From a virus, in the IMG/VR virus record IMGVR_UViG_3300043425_000573, positions 1 to 20,217 of that record: a stretch of 20,217 nucleotides of DNA; one strand, 5' to 3'. The position numbers and the translations under genes were made by a program. Position 1 is the stretch's first letter. Each line of letters opens with the position of its first letter. The notes below the pieces were generated by a model that searched no databases, had not been told where the DNA came from, and was given only the letters and a program-made list of their open reading frames with translations. This document shows positions 1-6,426 of the stretch, one piece after another.

Positions 1-1
1 A

Positions 2-97
2 TTCACTGATGAATATGTACATGCCGGAAAGATGTATGATGTTCATTATTTTGAAGGTGAAACAGTAGTAGAGGAATATTTAGATGAGGAATCTTAA
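2..97 (+). CDS. C-terminal fragment of an unknown protein (5' end outside window)
   Basis: An open frame enters from the left edge and ends at TAA, giving 31 visible residues. They are strongly acidic at the end (several Glu/Asp, finishing in DEES). No family is recognisable from so short a tail. The next gene starts inside it (ATG at 84), so the two are likely co-transcribed and translationally coupled. I call it coding because the frame is open to the edge and the overlap fits the neighbouring genes; the function is unknown. Confidence 0.6.
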   Translation, partial: FTDEYVHAGKMYDVHYFEGETVVEEYLDEES

Positions 98-275
98 ATT
101 AGTTGACGCAGTAATCGCACTGCATGAGATTCGTAGAACAGTAGAAGAAGAATGCGGTAAGTGTAGACTAAGCATAGAGATTGAACGCATCGCAGATCAG
201 TTACATCAAATGTCTATTCAAGATGCCAAGAACGTTGTAGTTGTTAAAGACATTATCAACAAGGCAAAAGAATGA
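84..275 (+). CDS. Small conserved-looking unknown protein (63 aa)
   Basis: A 63-residue, mostly helical, charged protein with two cysteines in the motif CGKC (residues 24-27) and alternating hydrophobic/charged stretches that suggest a small helical bundle. No signal peptide or membrane segment is visible. The start overlaps the upstream gene by 14 bp and lies behind a GAGGA-like ribosome site around 70-75. The stop overlaps the ATG of the cytidylyltransferase-like gene (ATGA at 272-275). I do not recognise a family. The overlaps at both ends support it being real. Confidence 0.7.
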   Translation: MRNLKLVDAVIALHEIRRTVEEECGKCRLSIEIERIADQLHQMSIQDAKNVVVVKDIINKAKE

Positions 276-745
276 TATTCAACCATGTTAAAAAACTTAA
301 ACAAGAAGGCAAGCGTATTGGAATCACGTTTAGCACATTTGACTTGCTACATGCGGGACATATTGCTATGCTTAGTGAGGCAAGAAACCACTGTGACTAC
401 CTCATATGCGGTCTTCAAACAGACCCCACTATCGATAGGCCAGAGACTAAGAATAAACCGATACAAAGTATTGTCGAACGTCAGATACAACTGGCGGCTT
501 GCCGTTATGTTGATGAAGTTGTTGTGTACAGTACCGAACAAGACTTGGTTGACCTCTTACTTATTCTCCCGGTCGATGTTAGAATTCTCGGCGTCGAATA
601 TGCTGACAAAAATTTCACCGGCAAAAGTGAGTGCGACCTCAGAGGGATCGACATTGTATACAACGGTAGAGATCACTCCTTTAGTTCCAGTAGCTTACGT
701 AAACGTGTCTATGATAGTGAGTCCAACAAAAGAGGACAACAATGA
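272..745 (+). CDS. Cytidylyltransferase-like nucleotidyltransferase (TagD/RfaE-C type)
   Basis: This 157-residue protein has the layout of small nucleotidyltransferases that join a CMP or AMP to a phosphorylated substrate, such as glycerol-3-phosphate cytidylyltransferase or the C-terminal domain of HldE. The nucleotide-binding HxGH motif is at residues 27-30 (HAGH), preceded by the usual TFSTFDLLH lead-in. ER at 69-70 and a serine-rich SSSSLRKR stretch (138-145) match the C-terminal ISTS-type signature. The length is close to the family norm of about 130-160. It is coupled by 4-bp overlaps to genes on both sides. Its substrate cannot be read from sequence. Given the glycosyltransferase and epimerase downstream, an activated sugar or polyol is plausible. 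A role in nucleotide hypermodification is an alternative. Confidence 0.85.
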   Translation: MIFNHVKKLKQEGKRIGITFSTFDLLHAGHIAMLSEARNHCDYLICGLQTDPTIDRPETKNKPIQSIVERQIQLAACRYVDEVVVYSTEQDLVDLLLILPVDVRILGVEYADKNFTGKSECDLRGIDIVYNGRDHSFSSSSLRKRVYDSESNKRGQQ

Positions 746-1047
746 GTAATTTTTACGATTCATTCATGAGTAAATTCGGTGTCAAACATGTCAGGACATT
801 GCGAGACCGTGATTACCGAACGATCAATTACGGTACTTATAATCAAACTGCTAGTTACTATGCTGACCGTGACGAACTAATTGAAATGGAACTCACACGC
901 ACTGGTTTTGAAAATTTAGTAAATCTAGACCACGAGACTGAAAAGGTATGGCAAGACCAGCGTGATGAAGCATACTTGCGTAGAACATACCCTGCAGTAG
1001 CAGAAGCGTATAGTAAATATAAAATGCTTTTGGAACTATATAAGTAA
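742..1047 (+). CDS. Unknown phage protein (101 aa)
   Basis: A soluble, charged protein rich in Tyr and Arg (blocks such as RDRDYRTINYG near residues 21-31), with a helical C-terminal third ending in SKYKMLLELYK. No membrane segment, signal or catalytic motif is visible. The start overlaps the upstream stop (ATGA), with a GAGGACAA ribosome site just before it. It is the last gene before the promoter-bearing gap ahead of queD, so it probably closes the first transcription unit. The composition resembles small conserved proteins of T4-like marine and freshwater phages, but I cannot assign a function. Confidence 0.7.
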   Translation: MSNFYDSFMSKFGVKHVRTLRDRDYRTINYGTYNQTASYYADRDELIEMELTRTGFENLVNLDHETEKVWQDQRDEAYLRRTYPAVAEAYSKYKMLLELYK

Positions 1048-1087
1048 AATTTGGTAAATAGATATAGCGGTCTCGGCGTCATCCCGC

Positions 1088-1116
1088 TTGAAAAATTCTG
1101 CCGCCTATGCTACAAT
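1088..1116 (+). promoter_or_regulatory. Sigma70 promoter for the queD operon
   Basis: A TTGAAA -35 box (1088-1093), exactly 17 bp, then a TACAAT -10 box (1111-1116). The predicted transcription start (about 1122-1124) falls at or next to the AGGAG ribosome site (1123-1127) of the ATG at 1133, so the leader would be only about 10 nt. The TTG of the -35 box also opens a longer in-frame reading of QueD, which I reject as a start. The rest of the 85-bp gap holds a weak AGCGG...CCGCT inverted repeat (about 1066-1088) without a T-run. Confidence 0.75.
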
Positions 1117-1132
1117 TAACATAGGAGAAAAT

Positions 1133-1633
1133 ATGCATAATCCAATTACATACAAATATACAAGTACTAAAGAGTACCATGACGCATTCCCATGCGCTTA
1201 TCGTCAGTGGCGTGCTGACAGTCATTGTAATACTATTCACGGTTATAGTTTCAGTATGAAATTCTATTTCGGTACAAACGATTTAGACGTTCGTAACTGG
1301 GCAGCCGATTACGGTGGGTTGAAAGAACTGAAAAAGATTCTTGAGGATCAGTTTGACCACACATTGTTAGTAGCACAAGATGACCCTGAACTTGAAACAT
1401 TCAAACTGTTACAAGAAAAGAAGATGGCTAAACTAACTATTTTGCCTCGCTTAGGTTGCGAAAGTCTTGCTGATATGCTTTACAAATATGTCAATGGTGT
1501 TTACATCCCTGATATGTGGGGTGAAGGTGAAGCAAAGCGTCTATGGTGCTATCGTGTTGAAGTACGTGAGACACAGAGCAACATGGCTTTCCGTGAAGGT
1601 CACCGAGAATGGAATGAGGACTTGTTTACATGA
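1133..1633 (+). CDS. queD: QueD / PTPS-family 6-carboxytetrahydropterin synthase (variant)
   Basis: The second enzyme of 7-deazaguanine synthesis, converting dihydroneopterin triphosphate to 6-carboxytetrahydropterin. The 166-residue protein shows the family core: C32 followed by HGY (C-x3-H36-G-Y38), FDHTLL with D75/H76, the CE pair at 109-110 and a late Glu (E145) in VEVRET. In canonical QueD three histidines hold zinc. Here the second His of HGH is Tyr38 and the first ligand position (FxAxH) reads FPCAY, so two of three ligands look replaced. I recall a proteobacterial subfamily with a similar FRQW...SHC..IHGY block, so this may be a known variant, not decay. ATG 1133 is chosen because AGGAG precedes it and a promoter fills the upstream extension. 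The stop overlaps the next ATG. Confidence 0.85.
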   Translation: MHNPITYKYTSTKEYHDAFPCAYRQWRADSHCNTIHGYSFSMKFYFGTNDLDVRNWAADYGGLKELKKILEDQFDHTLLVAQDDPELETFKLLQEKKMAKLTILPRLGCESLADMLYKYVNGVYIPDMWGEGEAKRLWCYRVEVRETQSNMAFREGHREWNEDLFT

Positions 1634-1827
1634 ACAAACTAACATATGATGAATGGCTTGAAAAATGCGGTGGGAAGTTGAAAGATAATCAATTTCAGAC
1701 CGCGCAAGAAATGATATCCGATTTTCAGAAATTTCACAGACTATCTTTACAAGACGAAATTGATATGATAAATCAATCAGAATATCAGTTATATCTACAG
1801 CGAGTTGATGCAGGAGTTGAAGAATGA
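1630..1827 (+). CDS. Small unknown protein between queD and the flavoenzyme (65 aa)
   Basis: A hydrophilic, acidic, helix-prone protein with one cysteine and aromatic residues (TYDEWLEKC near the N-terminus). No membrane, signal or catalytic motif is visible. It is joined by ATGA overlaps to QueD upstream and to the FAD oxidoreductase downstream, so it is translated as part of the queD-queE run. The position would suit a small partner protein, but nothing in the sequence shows this. Family not recognised. Confidence 0.7.
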   Translation: MNKLTYDEWLEKCGGKLKDNQFQTAQEMISDFQKFHRLSLQDEIDMINQSEYQLYLQRVDAGVEE

Positions 1828-2999
1828 CAAAAACTGTAGCAGTCATCGGTGCCGGTATTACCGGTATCACTACAGCATATTACCTTGCTAAAAAAGGTTA
1901 TAGTGTAACTGTCTACGAACAAGAACCACATGCGGCAATGCGTACTAGCTTTGCCAATGGTGGACAAATATCAGTTAGTAACAGTGAAGTCTGGACTACA
2001 TGGAGTAACGTCAAGAAGGGCATCAAGTGGCTCTTTAAGAAAGATGCTCCGTTGTTGATTCGTCCTCGTTTAGATTATCGTCAATGGAAGTGGATCGCAA
2101 AGTTTCTATACAATACTGCTACAAATCAGTATGAAAAGAACACTAGCGAAACAATTAAGATGGGTCTAGAATCTAGTAAGTTGTACAAAGAAATTATGTA
2201 CACAGAAAAACTAAGTTTTGACCAATCACCTTCAGGTATTCTTCACTTCTACAAAGATAAACAATACTTTGAAGCCGCAAAACAAGCACAATACATCTAT
2301 CGTAAGAACGGTTGTGAGTGGGATATAGTTGACACACAACGAGTTAAGGAGTTAGATAGTACACTAGAAAATGTTGAGGGTATCGTAGGTGGTGCGTGGA
2401 CATTGGGTGATTGGACTGGTGACATTCATAAGTTTTGTATAGACCTTGAGCGTGTGTTGAAGAAGAAATACGGAGTAACTTTTATTTACAATTCAGTAAC
2501 TACTAAAGATACAATGCTACAATTAGTCAATTTGTATGATGCTGTAGTTGTATGTGCAGGTGTAGGTAGTGTTGACATTGCTAACAGTGTAGGTGATACG
2601 TTAGACATTTACCCAGTCAAAGGTTACAGTATTACTATCAATAACGTAGATAAGAAACATTTGCCTGTCGTTAGTTTGTTAGATGACCAAGCAAAGATTG
2701 TTACTGCAAGTTTAGGTAATCGTTTCCGTGTTGCAGGTACTGCTGAACTAGCAGGTGAGAACTATGATATCCGTCATGATAGAGTCAAGCCATTGCTAGA
2801 TTGGGTAAGAACTAATTTCCCTAATATGGATACTAGTGATTACAGTAGTTGGGCATGTCTCAGGCCAATGACTCCGAACATGATGCCTATTACCAAACGT
2901 AGTGACAAGAATGATAAAGTGTACTATAATACAGGACATGGTCACTTAGGTTGGACATTAGGTCCAGTAACAGCAAAACAAATTGCGGAAATGATATGA
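1824..2999 (+). CDS. FAD-dependent D-amino-acid dehydrogenase-like oxidoreductase (DadA/glycine-oxidase family)
   Basis: A 391-residue flavoenzyme of the DAO fold, which oxidises the amine carbon of amino acids or related compounds. The N-terminal dinucleotide fold is intact: GAGITG (residues 9-14) and a ribose-binding Glu at YE (31-32). It is followed by the DadA-like TSFANGGQIS block (41-50), a central YPVKGYS motif, WACLRPMTP, and the C-terminal NTGHGHLGWTLGP that closes over the flavin. E. coli DadA is about 432 residues, so this is slightly short but complete. No signal peptide is seen. The ATG overlaps the preceding stop, and its own TGA overlaps the QueE start (ATGA at 2996-2999). Such an enzyme is unusual in a phage. 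The substrate could be a free D-amino acid or an amine on a modified base, and the sequence does not decide which. Confidence 0.85.
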   Translation: MTKTVAVIGAGITGITTAYYLAKKGYSVTVYEQEPHAAMRTSFANGGQISVSNSEVWTTWSNVKKGIKWLFKKDAPLLIRPRLDYRQWKWIAKFLYNTATNQYEKNTSETIKMGLESSKLYKEIMYTEKLSFDQSPSGILHFYKDKQYFEAAKQAQYIYRKNGCEWDIVDTQRVKELDSTLENVEGIVGGAWTLGDWTGDIHKFCIDLERVLKKKYGVTFIYNSVTTKDTMLQLVNLYDAVVVCAGVGSVDIANSVGDTLDIYPVKGYSITINNVDKKHLPVVSLLDDQAKIVTASLGNRFRVAGTAELAGENYDIRHDRVKPLLDWVRTNFPNMDTSDYSSWACLRPMTPNMMPITKRSDKNDKVYYNTGHGHLGWTLGPVTAKQIAEMI

Positions 3000-3844
3000 G
3001 TCAAATAAAAATTTCAGAATTATTCTATTCAATTCAAGGTGAAGGTAAATTCATGGGAGTCCCGAGTGTGTTTTTACGCACGTTCGGGTGTAACTTTGAA
3101 TGTAATGGCTTTGGGTTGTCTAAAGGTGAAAAGAGTACAGAGAGAGATACAATTGCGATTAAAGCAGAAACTTATACAGATTATAAATCCTTACCGCTTG
3201 TCAGCACGGGATGTGATAGTTATGCATCTTGGGACCCTCGTTTCAAACATCTTAGTCCTGTGCTCGATTCCGATACTATTGCTAACAGCATTGTTGATAC
3301 ACTTCCTCGAGGTCGTTGGATGGATGAGCACTTGGTTATCACGGGCGGCGAACCGCTTCTCGGATGGCAAAGAGCGTATCCTGACTTACTTTCGCACGAT
3401 AAGATGAAATCATTGAAGGAGATGACGTTTGAGACAAACGGCACTCAACATATAAGTGAGGACTTCACTAAGTATCTACGTGAATGGCAACGTAATCGTG
3501 CTAAAGATGCGATTACATTCAGTGTAAGTCCTAAACTCAGTATCAGCGGTGAAAAGTGGGAAGATGCTATCTGTCCCGAAGTTATCGCACAATACAAGGT
3601 TCATGGTTTCGTATATCTCAAATTTGTTGTAGCAACTAAAGAAGATGTGAAAGAAGCTGAACAAGCAGTAGATGAGTATCGCAAGAAAGGTTTTACTGGT
3701 CCTGTATACTTGATGCCATGCGGTGGCGTTGAATCTATCTATAGTTTGAATGCACGTAACGTAGCAATTGAAGCGATGAACCGAGGTTGGCGCTATAGTG
3801 ATAGACTACAAGTGCCGTTGTTTAAGAATGAATGGGGTACATGA
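2996..3844 (+). CDS. queE: QueE, 7-carboxy-7-deazaguanine synthase (radical SAM, with insertion)
   Basis: A radical SAM enzyme that ring-contracts 6-carboxytetrahydropterin to 7-carboxy-7-deazaguanine, the step after QueD. Seen in the 282-residue protein: the N-terminal ISELFYSIQGEG signature, the cluster cysteines C32 and C36, GGEPLL in the SAM-binding region, ETNGT and SVSPKLS. The usual spacing is CX3CX2C followed by DTxYxW. Here the third Cys appears to be C73, in GCDSYASWD, after an insertion of about 34 residues, giving CX3CX36C. The length is above the common 210-240 residues, as expected for this insertion. ATG 2996 is chosen because it overlaps the flavoenzyme stop and begins the conserved region directly; an earlier in-frame ATG (2951) only adds a read-through of the upstream gene. 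Confidence 0.92.
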   Translation: MSQIKISELFYSIQGEGKFMGVPSVFLRTFGCNFECNGFGLSKGEKSTERDTIAIKAETYTDYKSLPLVSTGCDSYASWDPRFKHLSPVLDSDTIANSIVDTLPRGRWMDEHLVITGGEPLLGWQRAYPDLLSHDKMKSLKEMTFETNGTQHISEDFTKYLREWQRNRAKDAITFSVSPKLSISGEKWEDAICPEVIAQYKVHGFVYLKFVVATKEDVKEAEQAVDEYRKKGFTGPVYLMPCGGVESIYSLNARNVAIEAMNRGWRYSDRLQVPLFKNEWGT

Positions 3845-4029
3845 TGACACAAGTAGTAATTACACGAACACAATATGAACGACTACGTGAAGTATTTGAA
3901 ATGTACGACAGCGTAGATCGTATAGTTTGGAAGCAGGAATCAGTAAGTGGGATTGGTCCTAATGTTACTATTGAGTTTGATCCAAAAGAAACAGTCAAAT
4001 TAGATATCACTGATGTGGAGAGTTGGTAA
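3841..4029 (+). CDS. Small unknown protein after queE (62 aa)
   Basis: A small acidic protein with probable alternating helix and strand (central ERLREVFEMYDS, later a strand-like NVTIEFDP). No membrane or catalytic signature is visible. It starts at ATGATGA, where the first ATG overlaps the QueE stop; initiation could be at 3841 or 3844. An earlier ATG (3832) lies inside QueE and is less likely. GGGG at 3834-3837 may serve as the ribosome site. The stop overlaps the next ATG (TAATG). Function unknown. Confidence 0.65.
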   Translation: MMTQVVITRTQYERLREVFEMYDSVDRIVWKQESVSGIGPNVTIEFDPKETVKLDITDVESW

Positions 4030-4256
4030 TGGAAGACGGACCTCAAACATATGATCCATTCAAGCATAGATGTATTGGCACTGAATACAAGTTTACTTGG
4101 TTACCGCAGACGTGCCACATCACCGGAAAAAAGTTGTGGCTAAAACATGCGTATAGACAAACAGCAATGATTGTGGGCCCTGGAGACTCTATATTTGATT
4201 TTCGATGGTACCAAAAGGATGCGTTCTTGATAGCAAGATTAAAAGGTATAGTATGA
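4029..4256 (+). CDS. Unknown phage protein (75 aa)
   Basis: A compact protein rich in aromatic residues (Trp, Tyr, Phe), with two Cys and His residues in the stretch PQTCHITGKK that could bind metal or simply be structural. The pattern of strands separated by turns suggests a small beta-rich domain. The ATG shares a base with the upstream stop (TAATG); an in-frame TTG six bases earlier is not needed. The stop overlaps the start of the glycosyltransferase (ATGA). It resembles short conserved phage proteins, but I do not recognise the family. Confidence 0.7.
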   Translation: MEDGPQTYDPFKHRCIGTEYKFTWLPQTCHITGKKLWLKHAYRQTAMIVGPGDSIFDFRWYQKDAFLIARLKGIV

Positions 4257-5605
4257 AATTGTATAGTAAACGAATCGCATTTTTAATCAGTGACCAGCAT
4301 TTTATTCCGCATGGTGGCATCGGTAGTTTCTGTAAGAGTTTTACAGAAATGTCTAGTAGACTAAACTGGAAAGTTGATATTATACTTGACAAAGCTCCAA
4401 ACAATGACAGGTTTAAAGATTTAATTGAAGAAGCTGGTGCCAATATCATATGGCCTTTAGAACCACTGCGATACAACAATCACACCGCAACATTTGCGTT
4501 TAGTGACACTATCAACTTTGAAAAGATTATCAACTTCCGTACAGCATTGTTGGAAGCATTTGAAGAAAATGTATACGACATGATTGTGTGTAACACACAA
4601 GAAGCAATGACAGCGGCATATGCTATGACAGTCAACAAGTATATTCCTGTTGTGTTCTATACACATTTACATTCAATGATTTTCCGCGACAGTCAAGGTA
4701 GCGATGTGTTTTTAGACAGTTATCATAACTTCTATAACAAGCACATGGAATTCACTGATATCATCATTGGTACACAGAGTCAAAAGAACATCGATGAATT
4801 AACAAAATACGGAGCAACTAATTGTCAGTTGCTTCCCATGCCCATGAGCGAACGCGGGTTGCTCACTGAGAGTGGATTGACTAGTAAAGGCGTATTATTC
4901 ATCGGCCGCTGGGAAGAAGGCAAGAACCCAGAAGCATACATTCGTGCTATGAAAGAATGCCAGTTGCCCTGTAAAGTAATGACTAATAGTAACGGTGCTA
5001 AGAAATTTGAGAAGGCATTTGCTGAGGCAGGTATCACTGACTACGAAATTCGTGCAGGCATTACCGGACAAGAGAAAGTAAATTTCATTCATAGTGCTAG
5101 CGTGTTCTTTATGCCCAGCTTGCGTGAGAACTATCCTTTCGCATTCTTAGAATGCTTGGGTCATATGCCTTGCGTAGTTTTAGATTCACAAGATTGGTCA
5201 GACAACTTTGATAGCAAGTATTTTCACAAAGTCAATATCAAAGATGCCGGTAACAAAATCAAAGAACTGTATGGGTCAGCGCAAGTCAATGGTGCGTTAG
5301 ACTATGTAAAACAACTTGACTATCAGGTAGCTTTCAAATGGAATAAGTTCTTAGATGATTTTGTAGGGAAACGTAGTAATACTAATGCCGCTAAGATTAA
5401 CACATTTGAAACAGTCAAGTATCGTGACTATATTAAAGATTTAGAGCGAAAACATCTAGCACGTGAAGATTTTGAATCTGTGCTATCAAACAAATATAAG
5501 TTTACTACTGTTTGGTACACTGATACAGATACCTATCTTAGCAAAGATCCAACTTATAAACCAGTAGAGGAAGAAACAGGATTGAGCCTGTTCGAGGGAC
5601 TATGA
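4253..5605 (+). CDS. GT4-type glycosyltransferase (GT-B fold)
   Basis: A 450-residue retaining-type glycosyltransferase that would move a sugar from a nucleotide-sugar donor to an unknown acceptor. The N-terminal acceptor half has the GGIGSF loop (21-26) and a central HLH (138-140). The donor half opens with LFIGRWEEGKNP (215-226, carrying the Arg and Lys typical of the GT4 phosphate grip) and ends with the EX7E motif E292-E300 within RENYPFAFLE. A 100-residue charged tail follows. No membrane anchor is seen. The start overlaps the preceding stop, and the stop overlaps the epimerase ATG, so the two sugar enzymes are coupled. Acceptors known for phage enzymes include DNA bases and surface glycans. 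The link with the queD/queE genes makes modified DNA one candidate. Confidence 0.9.
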   Translation: MKLYSKRIAFLISDQHFIPHGGIGSFCKSFTEMSSRLNWKVDIILDKAPNNDRFKDLIEEAGANIIWPLEPLRYNNHTATFAFSDTINFEKIINFRTALLEAFEENVYDMIVCNTQEAMTAAYAMTVNKYIPVVFYTHLHSMIFRDSQGSDVFLDSYHNFYNKHMEFTDIIIGTQSQKNIDELTKYGATNCQLLPMPMSERGLLTESGLTSKGVLFIGRWEEGKNPEAYIRAMKECQLPCKVMTNSNGAKKFEKAFAEAGITDYEIRAGITGQEKVNFIHSASVFFMPSLRENYPFAFLECLGHMPCVVLDSQDWSDNFDSKYFHKVNIKDAGNKIKELYGSAQVNGALDYVKQLDYQVAFKWNKFLDDFVGKRSNTNAAKINTFETVKYRDYIKDLERKHLAREDFESVLSNKYKFTTVWYTDTDTYLSKDPTYKPVEEETGLSLFEGL

Positions 5606-6426
5606 AAAAAATCTTAATTACAGGAAACAGCGGATACATCGGTAGTCATTTGACTAAGATGTTAAAAGATGAATATATTATTCATGGCATGGATATGAAT
5701 CAACCACAGATTCAACCAGTTACTCATCATTATAATGACATTCGCAAGCCTATTGATATAGCAGAAGAATATGATTGTGTCATTCATTTGGCTGCTTTAG
5801 TTAATGTAGGTGAAAGTGAACAGATCCCTATTCAATACTACATTACTAATTTAAATGGTACAATGAATGTATTGAACAAGATCAAGACTAAGAATTTTGT
5901 CTTTGCGAGTACAGGTGCCGCAGTAGGTTGTGAAAGTGCTTATGGTATTAGTAAACGTGCCGCCGAAGATGTAGTATGTGAATATTGTACCGCGCACAAT
6001 CCAAAAGACTATACAATCTTTAGGTTCTACAATGTGATTGGTAGTGATGGATTCGCTCCAACTAATCCCGATGGATTAATGTATAACTTATTGAAAGCTA
6101 AAGAATCAGGTGAGTTTACTATCTTTGGTAAAGACTATGATGTAAGTCCTGACGGAACATGTATTCGTGATTATGTTCACGTAAATGAGATTTGTGATGC
6201 TTTAAAGCAAGCGATTGAAAAGCCAAGTTACAAGGTAGAATCATTGGGACATGGTGTAGGTTATACTGTTCGTGAGATTGTTAGTATGTTTCAGAACGTA
6301 AATGATACAGACTTTGATGTAAAATACGGCCCAAGAAGAAAGGGCGACCTTGCTAGTAGTGTACTAGAAGATGTGTCGCCCTATATGCGTAACTTGTATA
6401 CGATGGAACAGTTGTTAAAAGTTTAA
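5602..6426 (+). CDS. NAD-dependent sugar epimerase/dehydratase, GalE-like (short)
   Basis: An extended short-chain dehydrogenase that interconverts nucleotide sugars, most like UDP-glucose 4-epimerase. Seen in 274 residues: the NAD-binding GNSGYIG (8-14), HLAAL (62-66), a catalytic Ser/Thr at 103-104, YxxxK (Y114-K118), the GalE-type TCIRDYVHV (186-194), and RRKGD near the C-terminus, matching RRPGD of GalE. Typical GalE is about 330-340 residues. The shortening comes from a compact middle region and early end, but all catalytic positions are present, so activity is likely. It is translationally coupled to the glycosyltransferase and probably supplies its donor sugar. It ends convergently against the minus-strand kinase-like gene, sharing TTAA. 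Confidence 0.9.
   Translation: MKKILITGNSGYIGSHLTKMLKDEYIIHGMDMNQPQIQPVTHHYNDIRKPIDIAEEYDCVIHLAALVNVGESEQIPIQYYITNLNGTMNVLNKIKTKNFVFASTGAAVGCESAYGISKRAAEDVVCEYCTAHNPKDYTIFRFYNVIGSDGFAPTNPDGLMYNLLKAKESGEFTIFGKDYDVSPDGTCIRDYVHVNEICDALKQAIEKPSYKVESLGHGVGYTVREIVSMFQNVNDTDFDVKYGPRRKGDLASSVLEDVSPYMRNLYTMEQLLKV

Noticed and set aside
285-749. 154-codon open frame overlapping the cytidylyltransferase in another frame
   Set aside because: The overlapping frame has HxGH and C-terminal signature motifs and proper ATGA overlaps; this one shows no motif and looks like a shadow.
1054-1061. GTAAATAG as a late promoter ahead of queD
   Set aside because: It only partly matches TATAAATA, and a good sigma70 promoter lies closer to the gene.
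1066-1088. AGCGG...CCGCT inverted repeat as terminator or riboswitch (preQ1-type)
   Set aside because: The stem is only 5 bp with a long loop, no T-run, and no preQ1 aptamer-like pseudoknot could be made out; it also lies upstream of the predicted transcription start.
1088-1132. In-frame TTG extension of QueD by 15 codons
   Set aside because: The stretch is a -35/17 bp/-10 promoter plus ribosome site; ATG 1133 follows AGGAG and begins the conserved protein.
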